64,000 bases of DNA, taken from positions 1-64,000 of the forward strand of contig MKSY01000018.1 in the NCBI GenBank assembly GCA_001897475.1, given 5' to 3'. This stretch comes from Alphaproteobacteria bacterium 43-37 (GTDB taxonomy: Bacteria; Pseudomonadota; Alphaproteobacteria; 43-37). The notes beneath the pieces were generated by a model that did no database searches, had not been told where the DNA came from, and was given only the letters and a program-made list of their open reading frames with translations. The position numbers and the translations under genes are program-made. Of the stretch, positions 18,132 through 26,835 are shown piece after piece (the stretch's first letter is position 1; each line of letters begins with the position of its first letter).

Positions 18132-19583
18132 ATGAAGTCACAAAATTCTCCCATTGAAGAGTTGGATTTGAAACCGCGTATTCTTGTGGTTGGCGTAGGT
18201 GGCGCTGGTGGCAATGCCGTAAACAATATGATCCGCTCAAAGTTGGAGGGCGTTGATTTTCTTGCCATGAATACAGACGCTCAAGCTCTTCAGCATTCTT
18301 TAGCGCCTACCCGTCTGCAGTTGGGCCTAGGGGTGACAAGGGGCTTAGGTGCTGGCTCAAAGCCTGATGTGGGTAAGTCATCTGCTGAAGAAACCTTGGA
18401 AGATGTTATGACTCCACTCAATGGCTGCAACATGGTCTTTATAACGGCTGGTATGGGGGGGGGCACAGGAACTGGAGCTGCTCCAGTTATTGCCAGAGCG
18501 GCTCGTGAAATGGGCATTTTAACTATCGGTGTTGTAACTAAGCCATTTCAATTTGAAGGCTCGCACCGTATGCGCATGGCAGAGCAAGGTATTGCGGAGC
18601 TGCAACAGTACGTGGATACGCTTATTGTGATCCCTAACCAAAATCTTTTCAGGGTTGCTAATGAAAGAACCACATTTGCTGATGCCTTTAAAATGGCTGA
18701 TGATGTGTTGTATTCGGGGGTTAGGGGAATTACTGACCTTATGATTATGCCTGGTCTTATCAACCTTGATTTTGCGGATGTTCGAGCTGTTATGGGCGAA
18801 AAGGGTAAAGCCATGATGGGCACTGGTGAGGCAGAAGGTGAAGGGCGAGCGCTTCAAGCTGCTGAGGCCGCTATTTCTAACCCACTTTTGGATGATGTTT
18901 CGATGAAAGGTGCGCGTGGCGTGCTCATCAGCATCACAGGTGGCTATGACATGACTTTGTATGAAGCAGATGAAGCTGCCAATCGAATTCGAGAAGAGGT
19001 TGATCCAGAAGCCAATATTATTTTTGGTGCAACCTTTGATGAAAAGCTTCTGGGGCGTATGCGGATTTCCATTGTTGCAACGGGTATTGATGCGTTTGTG
19101 CCTATGCATGCCAAGGCGCCTTCAAACAAGCCATTTTTGTCTGCTATTCAAGAGCCGCCTTCTTCTGAAGCTAGTGAGGCGTTTATGACTGTTGTTGAGA
19201 AAATACGTGGCACAGCGACGGTTGAAGAAGAGCTGCAAATAGCTGCACAAGCACAGGATCAACAAGGGCTTTTTGAGGATGGTTCACAAACGGACTTTTT
19301 TGCTGATGAAAAAAGTTATGAGTTGCAAGAACCAATTTTTGATGACATGGATATTGATCCTTCTCATTTTGAAGATGATGCCTTGGTTGATAAGGGTAAG
19401 AAACTATCCTTGTTCGAGCGTTTGACAGGTGTTGGTCGTAGAGCGCAAGCTGAGAGAATGCGTGTGTCTCAAGAAAAAGGTGCGAGAACAAGCCCTAAAG
19501 AAGCGAATCTAGGTCTTTCAAATCAAGATGATGATTTGGAAATCCCAGCGTTTTTGCGCAGGCAAGAAGGGCGATATAAATAG
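18132..19583 (+). CDS. ftsZ: Cell-division GTPase FtsZ
   Basis: Tubulin homologue forming the division ring. The 483-residue protein has a GTPase core (~residues 15-330): [14 protein letters not shown], the tubulin signature [15 protein letters not shown], and RITDLMI-type and GEGRA.. elements of the synergy region. A ~150-residue acidic linker follows, typical of alphaproteobacteria, and then the C-terminal peptide [11 protein letters not shown], which binds membrane-tethering partners. A GTC ATG start is preceded by GAGG. It stands alone rather than in a mur-fts cluster, with gatC 26 bp downstream. Confidence 0.97.
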   Translation: MKSQNSPIEELDLKPRILVVGVGGAGGNAVNNMIRSKLEGVDFLAMNTDAQALQHSLAPTRLQLGLGVTRGLGAGSKPDVGKSSAEETLEDVMTPLNGCNMVFITAGMGGGTGTGAAPVIARAAREMGILTIGVVTKPFQFEGSHRMRMAEQGIAELQQYVDTLIVIPNQNLFRVANERTTFADAFKMADDVLYSGVRGITDLMIMPGLINLDFADVRAVMGEKGKAMMGTGEAEGEGRALQAAEAAISNPLLDDVSMKGARGVLISITGGYDMTLYEADEAANRIREEVDPEANIIFGATFDEKLLGRMRISIVATGIDAFVPMHAKAPSNKPFLSAIQEPPSSEASEAFMTVVEKIRGTATVEEELQIAAQAQDQQGLFEDGSQTDFFADEKSYELQEPIFDDMDIDPSHFEDDALVDKGKKLSLFERLTGVGRRAQAERMRVSQEKGARTSPKEANLGLSNQDDDLEIPAFLRRQEGRYK

Positions 19584-19609
19584 TTTTGTTTTTAGGCAAG
19601 AGTTAGAAA

Positions 19610-19888
19610 ATGATCGGCGAAGTTAAAAGAATGGCAAAATTAGCCAGGATTGGCATTACTGAGGAAGAAGCTACTCAGTTTTCCACGCAATTATCCAATT
19701 TGCTAAATTGGGTTGAGCAGTTAAACGAGATAGATTTGTCTCAAGTTGAGTGGACTGTTCATCCAACGGGTCAGGAGCAAGTTTTGCGAGAAGATGTGGT
19801 GCGTATAGAAAACACCGTCGATGATATTATGGCCAATGCACCTGATGCTAAATTTAATATGTTTAGCGTACCAAAAGTTGTGGAGTAA
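19610..19888 (+). CDS. gatC: GatC, glutamyl-tRNA(Gln) amidotransferase subunit C
   Basis: Small scaffold subunit of the GatCAB enzyme that converts Glu-tRNA(Gln) (and often Asp-tRNA(Asn)) to the amide. The 92-residue length is typical. Conserved features: KRMAKLARIGITEEEA helix, QLSNLLNWVEQLNEID, and the C-terminal DAPDAKFNMFSVPKVVE-type tail (here NAPDAKFNMFSVPKVVE). The usual partner genes gatA and gatB are not next to it; a large oxidoreductase gene follows 87 bp downstream. It may be cotranscribed with ftsZ. Confidence 0.93.
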   Translation: MIGEVKRMAKLARIGITEEEATQFSTQLSNLLNWVEQLNEIDLSQVEWTVHPTGQEQVLREDVVRIENTVDDIMANAPDAKFNMFSVPKVVE

Positions 19889-19975
19889 TTGACATAGCTT
19901 TAAGCTTTTGCTAGTTAAATGGTGAAGTACTTTTATTTTGCCAAAAAATACACATCTTAAGCTTATATATTTTAC

Positions 19976-22900
19976 ATGACAATCTTAGCCAGCAACCTGA
20001 TGAATGTTTTCAAAGGCCAGGCACCGATTACCTCAAATATCCTATATAGTCATGAAGGGCTTCGCGCTTTAGATGTCCTATTTAGTCAATATTTGACAGG
20101 TTGTGACTCTCACCTTGCCGCCAAGTTGGGGCATGCTCGTTCAAGTCATGCGAAGTTAACCCATCATGAACAAAGCCAGATTATTCTTGAGCTGGCGCCT
20201 TATCTTGAAGAATTTCTCGCGAAGCTATTTAACGTTACGGATGAGCTTGATGATCTTAAGGCTGCAGATGCGTCGATCAAGGTGCTCATTGAGGCAAAGC
20301 GGTTATTCATCCAAAGATATGCTCTTAAGAAACATACAATTACTGATGTCGAAAAGCTTGATCCTCAGGTCTTAGAAATTAAGGTAGCAGAGTTGCTACA
20401 ATCAGCATTTGATGAAGATATATTTGCAAAGGCTGCGTTAGAGAGTCTATCAAGTCAAGATGAAGTATCCTTAGGTATTTTAAGCCAATATGGCGTGTGG
20501 GCGACTTTGACGCCAGAAGGTAAAAGAAAACATAAAGGTAGTGTTCTTTTTTCAGCTCCACAAAAAGTTGATTATGACCATATTCTTCATACCATGATGG
20601 TTGTGCTGAAAGGGGGGGCAGCCGCTCATTTAACGCCGCACCCAACGAGACCTCGCCATGGTTTTCATTTGACAGACCCAGGTGCTACGACTGCTGCTGC
20701 ATTAAGTGAGGCGCATTATTGTATTTGGTGTCATCAGCAGGATAAAGATTCATGCCGAAAGGGTATGAAAGATAAAAATGAAGGTGGGTTTGTTCGCAAC
20801 CCTTCCGGGATTCAATTAACGGGTTGTCCTGTTGAGGAAAAAATATCCGAGATGAATTGGCTTCGCGCAAAAGGGTTTATACTTGGCGCATTTGCTACAG
20901 CTGTTGTTGACAATCCTATGGTTGCGGCTACTGGCTACCATATATGTAATGACTGCATGAAATCATGTATTTATCAAAAGCAGACCCCCGTTAATATTCC
21001 CGCGATCGAGAGTCGTATTTTGGAAGATGTTTTGTCTTTGCCGTGGGGTTTTGAGATATACAGTTTGTTAACAAGGTGGAACCCACTTAACTTTGATAGA
21101 CCGCTTCCCAAGGCGAGTACGGGCGCAAATGTGTTGATCGCTGGGATGGGGCCGGCTGGATTTACCTTGGCCCATCATTTGCTCAATGATGGTCATGCCG
21201 TTGTTGGTGTTGAGGGGCTTAAACTAGAGCCATTACCAGAGACTATATCTGGGGTGAGTATGGAAGGAACCCGAGTTGCATTTCAGCTGGTGCAAAATGT
21301 CCAAGATCTGTATGAACCACTTGATGATCGAATTGTTTGGGGTTTTGGTGGTGTTGCAGAATATGGGATCACTGCTAGGTGGAATAAAAATTATCTAAAA
21401 TTGATCCGGCTTCTTTTGGAAAGGCGTGAACATTTTAGAATGTATGGTGGTATACGAATGGGTGGCACCATTACGATTGATCAGGCTTTTGAGATGGGGT
21501 TTGATCATGTGGCTTTGTGCTTAGGTGCTGGTAAGCCTACAATTGTGCCTATGGCAAATAATCTGGCCAAAGGTGTTCGTCAAGCATCTGATTTTCTCAT
21601 GGCTCTTCAGCTGACCGGTGCGGCAAAGATGAACAGCATTGCAAATCTTCAAGTGCGCATGCCTGTTGTGGTTATAGGTGGCGGGTTGACTGCTGTTGAT
21701 ACAGCAACAGAGGCGTTGGCCTACTACCCAAGGCAGGTACTAAAATTTGCAGCGCGTTATCATGAGCTTTGCCATTATACGTCACAGATAGCTGTTGAAT
21801 CCGATTGGACGCAGGAAGACCGACAGATTGCTGAAAAGATGTTGGCTCATGCTAAGCTTATTCAGCATGAGTTAGAGCAGGCTCAATTTGAGAAAAGAGA
21901 GGCTGATTTTCTGCCGCTTTTAAAAAGTTGGGGGGGTGCGAAAATTCTTTATCGCCGCCGAATGAATGTTTCGCCAAGCGTGACGCTGAATCATGAAGAA
22001 GTCGAAAAAGCACTAGAGGAAGGCATTGAGTTTGTGGAAAATGTCACGCCTTTGAGAGTCATTGTTGATGAGTATGGTGCAGCAACAGGTATTGATTGCA
22101 AAATAGATGAGGGTGACGAGATAACATTTCCTGCGGGCACCGTTCTGGTAGCCGCTGGGACTATTCCTAATATTGCTCTTGCGCTAGAAGATGGCAACCT
22201 GGTTGTTCAAGGCAAATCATTCCAGGCCATTGATAAATATGGAGCCCCTATCTTTCCTGAAAAAGTATGCAAACCTCAAGAGCCAATGATTTTTTGTCAT
22301 AGTCGAAGTGATGGGCGTCGAGTGAGCTTTTTGGGCGATCTTCATCCATCTTATGCGGGCAATGTTGTGAGAGCTATGGGAAGCGCTAAGCAAAGCTATC
22401 CCTATATTTCTCGCTATTTACAAGAGGTAAGTTTACAAGGCATTTCTTCAGAAGAAATGTTTAAAAAACTAGATTCTGGTTTTAAGTGTACAGTTAAAAG
22501 CATTGTGCCATTGACAGCAAACATTGTGGAGTTAACGCTCCATGCTCCTTTTGCTGCCCGTCAATTCAAGCCAGGGCAATTCTTCAGATTGCAAAATTTT
22601 GAAAGGCTGGCTCCAACTTTTCATAACACAACCTTTGCCATGGAGGGGCTTGCATTGACTGGAGCTTCAGCTGATCCAGAAACAGGTGAGGTTTCTACTA
22701 TTATTTTGGAAATGGGAGGCTCTTCAGACCTTTGCAGATTATTAAAGCCTGGTGAGAATGTGGTTTTGATGGGGCCAACAGGTACTCCTACAGATTTGCC
22801 AAGTAATAAGAATGTTTTGCTAATAGGTGGCGGGCTAGGGAATGCTGTTTTGTTTTCCATTGCAAAAGGCTTAAAAGAACGTGGATCAAAGGTTCTCTAT

Positions 22901-23443
22901 TTTGCCGGTTACAAAACATCAGCTGATTTATTTAAGCGTGAAGAGATTGAAAAATATTGTGACAAAGTTGTTTGGTGTTGTGATGTAAATCCTGTCATTC
23001 CTACTACGCGACCTCAAGATCAAACATATTTAGGTAATATTGTGGAAGCAATGAGGGACTATGCGAGTCAGGATCAGGAGCTTAATTTTAAGCATATCTC
23101 CCATGCCATCGTGATTGGTTCAGATGGGATGATGGCGGCTGTTCAGAACGCTCTTAAGGCGAGTCTTAAGGAGCATTTTCCTCCTAATCTACAGGGTGTT
23201 GCAAGTGTTAACTCGCCCATGCAATGCATGATGAAAGAGATTTGCGGGCAGTGCCTACAAAAGCATAGAGATCCTCAAACAGGAGAAGAAACTTTTGTGT
23301 TTTCCTGTGTGAATCAAGATCAAAATATATTCAATGTTGATTTCAGGTGCTTGAGAGATAGGCTTTCTCAAAATCATCTTCAAGAGTGTTTGACGCAAAA
23401 ATGGATTGAATATTGCTTGTCGCAGAAAGCCCCTGCGTCTTAG
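19976..23443 (+). CDS. Fused flavin/Fe-S oxidoreductase: GltD/NfnB-like plus PyrK/NfnA-like
   Basis: A 1155-residue soluble protein. Residues ~1-240 match no family I recognise. Residues ~245-335 carry cysteine clusters (CIWCHQQDKDSC, GCPVEEKI, CNDCMKSCIYQKQTPVNIP) like the N-terminal 4Fe-4S domain of GltD and DPYD proteins. Residues ~380-800 are a two-dinucleotide oxidoreductase (GMGPAGFTLAHHL for FAD, VVIGGGLTAVDTATEAL for NAD(P)H). Residues ~830-1120 are a ferredoxin-reductase/PyrK module (FKPGQFFRLQNF, LIGGGLGNAVLFSIAKGL) with a final Cys set (CMMKEICGQC..) for a 2Fe-2S centre. The domain pair equals NfnB and NfnA on one chain. NAD(P)H-linked electron transfer is likely; the partner is unknown. 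Confidence 0.75.
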   Translation: MTILASNLMNVFKGQAPITSNILYSHEGLRALDVLFSQYLTGCDSHLAAKLGHARSSHAKLTHHEQSQIILELAPYLEEFLAKLFNVTDELDDLKAADASIKVLIEAKRLFIQRYALKKHTITDVEKLDPQVLEIKVAELLQSAFDEDIFAKAALESLSSQDEVSLGILSQYGVWATLTPEGKRKHKGSVLFSAPQKVDYDHILHTMMVVLKGGAAAHLTPHPTRPRHGFHLTDPGATTAAALSEAHYCIWCHQQDKDSCRKGMKDKNEGGFVRNPSGIQLTGCPVEEKISEMNWLRAKGFILGAFATAVVDNPMVAATGYHICNDCMKSCIYQKQTPVNIPAIESRILEDVLSLPWGFEIYSLLTRWNPLNFDRPLPKASTGANVLIAGMGPAGFTLAHHLLNDGHAVVGVEGLKLEPLPETISGVSMEGTRVAFQLVQNVQDLYEPLDDRIVWGFGGVAEYGITARWNKNYLKLIRLLLERREHFRMYGGIRMGGTITIDQAFEMGFDHVALCLGAGKPTIVPMANNLAKGVRQASDFLMALQLTGAAKMNSIANLQVRMPVVVIGGGLTAVDTATEALAYYPRQVLKFAARYHELCHYTSQIAVESDWTQEDRQIAEKMLAHAKLIQHELEQAQFEKREADFLPLLKSWGGAKILYRRRMNVSPSVTLNHEEVEKALEEGIEFVENVTPLRVIVDEYGAATGIDCKIDEGDEITFPAGTVLVAAGTIPNIALALEDGNLVVQGKSFQAIDKYGAPIFPEKVCKPQEPMIFCHSRSDGRRVSFLGDLHPSYAGNVVRAMGSAKQSYPYISRYLQEVSLQGISSEEMFKKLDSGFKCTVKSIVPLTANIVELTLHAPFAARQFKPGQFFRLQNFERLAPTFHNTTFAMEGLALTGASADPETGEVSTIILEMGGSSDLCRLLKPGENVVLMGPTGTPTDLPSNKNVLLIGGGLGNAVLFSIAKGLKERGSKVLYFAGYKTSADLFKREEIEKYCDKVVWCCDVNPVIPTTRPQDQTYLGNIVEAMRDYASQDQELNFKHISHAIVIGSDGMMAAVQNALKASLKEHFPPNLQGVASVNSPMQCMMKEICGQCLQKHRDPQTGEETFVFSCVNQDQNIFNVDFRCLRDRLSQNHLQECLTQKWIEYCLSQKAPAS

Positions 23444-23865
23444 TAAATATCGAGCAGATGAATGCGCCCCAGATGGCGCCCTTCTTCAAAAGAGGTTGTT
23501 GCAAAAGTTTTAAGGCATTCGACGGCAACATCATCTGATATTGTTCGTGCGCCGAGGACTAAAATATTTGCATCATTGTGAGTCCGTGCAAGATAGGCCA
23601 TTTCGCTATTAAAACACAAAGCTGCGCGGATACCTTTGTATCGATTGGCTGCAATACTCATTCCAATGCCCGTGCCACAAATCAAGACACCAAAGGCGCA
23701 GCGGTTGCTTAGCACTTCAGGTATTATGCTGCGGGCCAAAATAGGGTAATCAGTAGGATCTGTTGAGTGGGTTCCATGGTCATCCCACAGGTATTCATCA
23801 AGGTTCATGAGCTTTTGTTTAAGAGGAAAGCCGGCATGATCAGCAGCAATTGCAAGGGTAATCAT
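23440..23865 (-). CDS. rpiB: Ribose-5-phosphate isomerase B
   Basis: Interconverts ribose-5-phosphate and ribulose-5-phosphate in the pentose phosphate pathway. At 141 residues it is the RpiB/LacAB type. AADHAGFPLKQ opens the substrate site, the active-site cysteine lies in LICGTGIGMSIAANR, and the ring-opening His region is ARTHNDANILVLGAR. The start follows AAGGGA. Its stop overlaps the stop region of the convergent giant oxidoreductase gene by 4 bp. Confidence 0.96.
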   Translation of the reverse strand: MITLAIAADHAGFPLKQKLMNLDEYLWDDHGTHSTDPTDYPILARSIIPEVLSNRCAFGVLICGTGIGMSIAANRYKGIRAALCFNSEMAYLARTHNDANILVLGARTISDDVAVECLKTFATTSFEEGRHLGRIHLLDIY

Positions 23866-23993
23866 GAGTATCCCTTCAAGAATGGTTAATAAATGGTTAA
23901 TTAGGTGATTTTAATCATAAAGTTTATATCCTGTTAAATCAAATAATTATTTGATTATTGTGTAAGTTGCGAAATCAATTGCGAATATTTATT

Positions 23994-24022
23994 TTGACAA
24001 TAAGTAAAAATCCCCATACCCT
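23994..24022 (+). promoter_or_regulatory. Sigma-70-like promoter of the 58-residue small gene
   Basis: A perfect TTGACA, a 17-bp spacer, then TACCCT, which keeps the key T-A and final T of the -10 box. A start near 24029 would give a ~30-base leader before the AAGGAGG ribosome site at 24047-24053. Confidence 0.65.
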
Positions 24023-24061
24023 GAAAATCGAAGACATCCAAAGCAAAAGGAGGCTGGTGTC

Positions 24062-24238
24062 ATGGTAAATTTAGACAGATCAATTTTCAAAATAAATAAT
24101 AATTCAAATAAATATAACCACTTATATATGCCGTCTGACATCAATAACCACATATCCTTTTCTGAGAGTGATTTCTATATGATGTTTATTAAGCTGAGGC
24201 TTGATTCAAAACGAAGGAAGGCGATGGCCTTTTCTTAA
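24062..24238 (+). CDS. Unrecognised 58-residue small protein
   Basis: No known family is recognised. The gene is supported by its signals: a promoter at 23994-24022, a full AAGGAGG 8 bases before the ATG, an uninterrupted 58-codon frame ending TAA, and a terminator 28 bp further on. The first half is Asn/Tyr/Ile-rich and polar (IFKINNNSNKYNHLY). The second half reads FSESDFYMMFIKLRLDSKRRKAMAF, short pieces of which suggest an amphipathic helix with a strongly basic KRRK end. No signal peptide or clear membrane helix is seen. It could be a small regulator, a toxin-like peptide or a stress protein; DUF1127 was considered but its motif is absent. It is divergent from rpiB. Confidence 0.6.
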   Translation: MVNLDRSIFKINNNSNKYNHLYMPSDINNHISFSESDFYMMFIKLRLDSKRRKAMAFS

Positions 24239-24266
24239 ACATTAGTCTCTCACTTTAAAGCCCTTT

Positions 24267-24298
24267 AAACCCATGGGAAACCGTGGGTTTATTTTTTG
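24267..24298 (+). terminator. Rho-independent terminator after the small gene
   Basis: Ten-pair stem AAACCCATGG/CCGTGGGTTT (one G-U pair) closed by a GAAA tetraloop and followed by ATTTTTTG. It isolates the small gene from the downstream ligase gene. Confidence 0.85.
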
Positions 24299-24393
24299 TA
24301 AAAATTGGTTTTCGATTTTCGCGTTTTGACTTTGGGTAGCGTGTGCCTTATGAATAATGGAGAAGCTTTTTTCTGTTTTGAGGGATATTTTTA

Positions 24394-26832
24394 ATGTCAC
24401 AATTTAGATTAGCGGTTGTTTGTGGTGGGCCATCTCATGAGAGAGGGATTTCACTGAATTCAGCGCGCTCGATTTCTGACCATCTTGCCCCGCATGGCAT
24501 TGATATTATGCCGATTTATGTGGACCGGCAAAAGCAGTTTTATGCCCTCTCATCCGCACAATTATATTCAAATACCCCATCAGATTTTGACTTTAAACTT
24601 GCGCAGCTTGCACAGCCTCTGACTTTAGATGCTCTTAGAGAAAGACTGCAGGGTGTTAATCTGGTTTTCCCAGCAATACATGGTACATTTGGGGAAGATG
24701 GTGAGCTTCAGGATTTATTGGATGATTGGCAAATTCCATATGTGGGTTCGTCAGGAGTCGTGTGCCGAAATATGTATTATAAAAATCTAGCGGCTCAAAA
24801 ATTACTCGCCAATGGATTTGAAACCCTCAAAACATACACGTTTAACAAGACAGATGAAAATATTGAGTCTCGGGTAAGAGAGTTTTTTGAGGCAACCCAA
24901 TGTGATCGGGCCATCGTGAAGCCAGTGGCTGGAGGTTCTTCAATAGGGGTGAGCTCAGTGGATAGTGCTGATAAAGCCGTGCATCGTATCCACAACCTCT
25001 TTGAGCACAAGATCGATAATCAGGCATTGCTTGAGCCCTTTTGCAAAGGCCGTGAGTTTACTATTCTTGTGCTTGAAAATGCCGGTAATGAGCCTGTTGC
25101 CTTGATGCCTACCGAGATTGAGATCAGCTATGATGATGGGCAAATTTTTGATTATCGCCGTAAATATTTGCCAACTGCCAATACCATTTATCATACGCCG
25201 CCTCGGTTTAGCCATGAGACAATTATCAGGATTCAAAAAGAGGCAGAGAGGATTTTCAAAATTTTTGGTATGCGCGATTTTGCGCGTATTGATGGTTGGT
25301 TTTTGGAGGACGGCCGTCTTCTATTTACGGATTTTAACCCAATTAGTGGTATGGAGCAAAATAGCTTCTTATTCAGACAATCTGCGGTTGTTGGCATGAG
25401 CCACGCATCAGTATTGATGTTCTTGATAAAGAGGGCTTGTCAACGTAACCGTGTTCCTTTTGAGCCCGCTCTTAAAAAGCCGAATACTAACCGTAAGCCT
25501 GTTTATGTCCTTTTTGGTGGGAGGACGGCGGAAAGGCAAGTATCACTTATGAGTGGTACGAATGTTTGGCTTAAACTTCGATCTTCAGACAAGTTTTATC
25601 CAACTCCATATATGCTGGATAAAAATAGGGCTGTTTGGGAACTGCCATATTCATTCACTTTGAATCATACCGTGGAAGAGATTTTTGAGAATTGTATGAT
25701 ACACCCCAGTGTTCGGGAAAAGCAGAATCTTTTAGAGGCTGATATTCGTCAAAGGCTCATGAATTATCTTGAGGATACCAGTTTAGAGACCTCGCAAGCA
25801 GGACACTATTCTCTCGATGCATTCATCAAAAAAGCTAAAGCCAATGGTGCGTTTGTATTTATCGCTTTGCACGGGGGTGAGGGAGAAAATGGCACGCTAC
25901 AACAAATATTGTCTAAAGCTCATGTGTTGTATAATGGATCAGGGCCTGTGGCCTCAGCGCTGTGTATGGATAAATATTTAACAGCCCATGCGATTGAAAA
26001 TTTAGCTGACCCGCTCGTTAAATCGCTGCCAAAGCGTTTGATTTCTAAAGCACAAATGTCACATTTAAAAGATCTAAGTGCATCTCAAGCTCTTTGGGAT
26101 AATATTGAAGAAGAGTACGGTGCTTCCAGTTATGTTTTGAAGCCAAGACAAGATGGTTGCTCGGCTGGGATTGTCCAAGTTTCATCCGCGGAGGATCTTC
26201 AAAACTATGCACGGTTCGTCGCATCTCAGGTAGAAGCTATCCCAGCGGGGATGTTTAAAGAACAAGGTAGCGTTATTGAAATGTCTGTTGGCGCAGATAA
26301 TTTTATTTTGGAACCTTATATTGAAACAGATGAGTTAATCATTAAGGGGCAAGAATTAATCCATCATCCAAGAGAGGGTTGGTTAGAGCTGACCGTGGGT
26401 GTTCTTGAGTCAATGGGAAAATACGAATCGCTGCTTCCAAGTATTGCGATTGCTGAGGGGGCAGTCTTAAGTCTGGAAGAAAAGTTCCAAGGTGGGACTG
26501 GCGTGAACATTACGCCGCCATCTGAATCGCTTTTATCCAAAGAGCAGGTGATGAATATACAAAAAGCAATCGAGCGTATTGCGCATGGATTAGGTATAGA
26601 AAACTATGCACGCATTGATATTTTTGTGAATTGTCGCACCGATGAGATTATTGTTATTGAAGCAAATTCTTTGCCTGGGATGACAGCCTCAACGGTCATT
26701 TATCACCAAGCGTTGGCTCATACGCCGAGCATGAATCCAAAAACATTTTTGGAAAAAATTATTGAGCTGAAAGCCGGTCACGTAGGGGATCAATCCGCCG
26801 CTCAAAACGTTGTTTTTATGAATAATAGGTAA
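24394..26832 (+). CDS. Tandem (double-domain) D-alanine-D-alanine ligase
   Basis: Two complete Ddl-type ATP-grasp ligases in one 812-residue chain. Half 1 (~1-350): catalytic E16 in SHERGISL, HGTFGEDGELQ, S182/S183 in GGSSIGVS, the omega-loop pair K257-Y258 (RRKYLP), R/D in ARIDGW, and metal ligands FTDFN with Asp where Glu is usual. Half 2 (~368-800): E380 in TAERQVSL, HGGEGENGTLQ, C589-S590 replacing the Ser-Ser pair, K697-F698 (EEKFQGG) in the omega loop, and canonical ARIDIF and IEANSLPGMT. In known enzymes Tyr at the 258/698 position favours D-Ala-D-Ala, while Phe occurs in Leuconostoc-type D-Ala-D-lactate ligases. Half 2 also has a longer central insertion (~620-695). The vanX-like gene starts 3 bp after the stop. 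Confidence 0.88.
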   Translation: MSQFRLAVVCGGPSHERGISLNSARSISDHLAPHGIDIMPIYVDRQKQFYALSSAQLYSNTPSDFDFKLAQLAQPLTLDALRERLQGVNLVFPAIHGTFGEDGELQDLLDDWQIPYVGSSGVVCRNMYYKNLAAQKLLANGFETLKTYTFNKTDENIESRVREFFEATQCDRAIVKPVAGGSSIGVSSVDSADKAVHRIHNLFEHKIDNQALLEPFCKGREFTILVLENAGNEPVALMPTEIEISYDDGQIFDYRRKYLPTANTIYHTPPRFSHETIIRIQKEAERIFKIFGMRDFARIDGWFLEDGRLLFTDFNPISGMEQNSFLFRQSAVVGMSHASVLMFLIKRACQRNRVPFEPALKKPNTNRKPVYVLFGGRTAERQVSLMSGTNVWLKLRSSDKFYPTPYMLDKNRAVWELPYSFTLNHTVEEIFENCMIHPSVREKQNLLEADIRQRLMNYLEDTSLETSQAGHYSLDAFIKKAKANGAFVFIALHGGEGENGTLQQILSKAHVLYNGSGPVASALCMDKYLTAHAIENLADPLVKSLPKRLISKAQMSHLKDLSASQALWDNIEEEYGASSYVLKPRQDGCSAGIVQVSSAEDLQNYARFVASQVEAIPAGMFKEQGSVIEMSVGADNFILEPYIETDELIIKGQELIHHPREGWLELTVGVLESMGKYESLLPSIAIAEGAVLSLEEKFQGGTGVNITPPSESLLSKEQVMNIQKAIERIAHGLGIENYARIDIFVNCRTDEIIVIEANSLPGMTASTVIYHQALAHTPSMNPKTFLEKIIELKAGHVGDQSAAQNVVFMNNR

Positions 26833-26835
26833 TCT

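Noticed and set aside
18519-19109. 196-codon frame antisense to ftsZ
   Set aside because: Shadow of the conserved FtsZ core; no recognisable motif or ribosome site.
24062-24238. DUF1127 assignment for the 58-residue protein
   Set aside because: The basic end is suggestive, but the family's conserved Arg and DIG-type core is absent.
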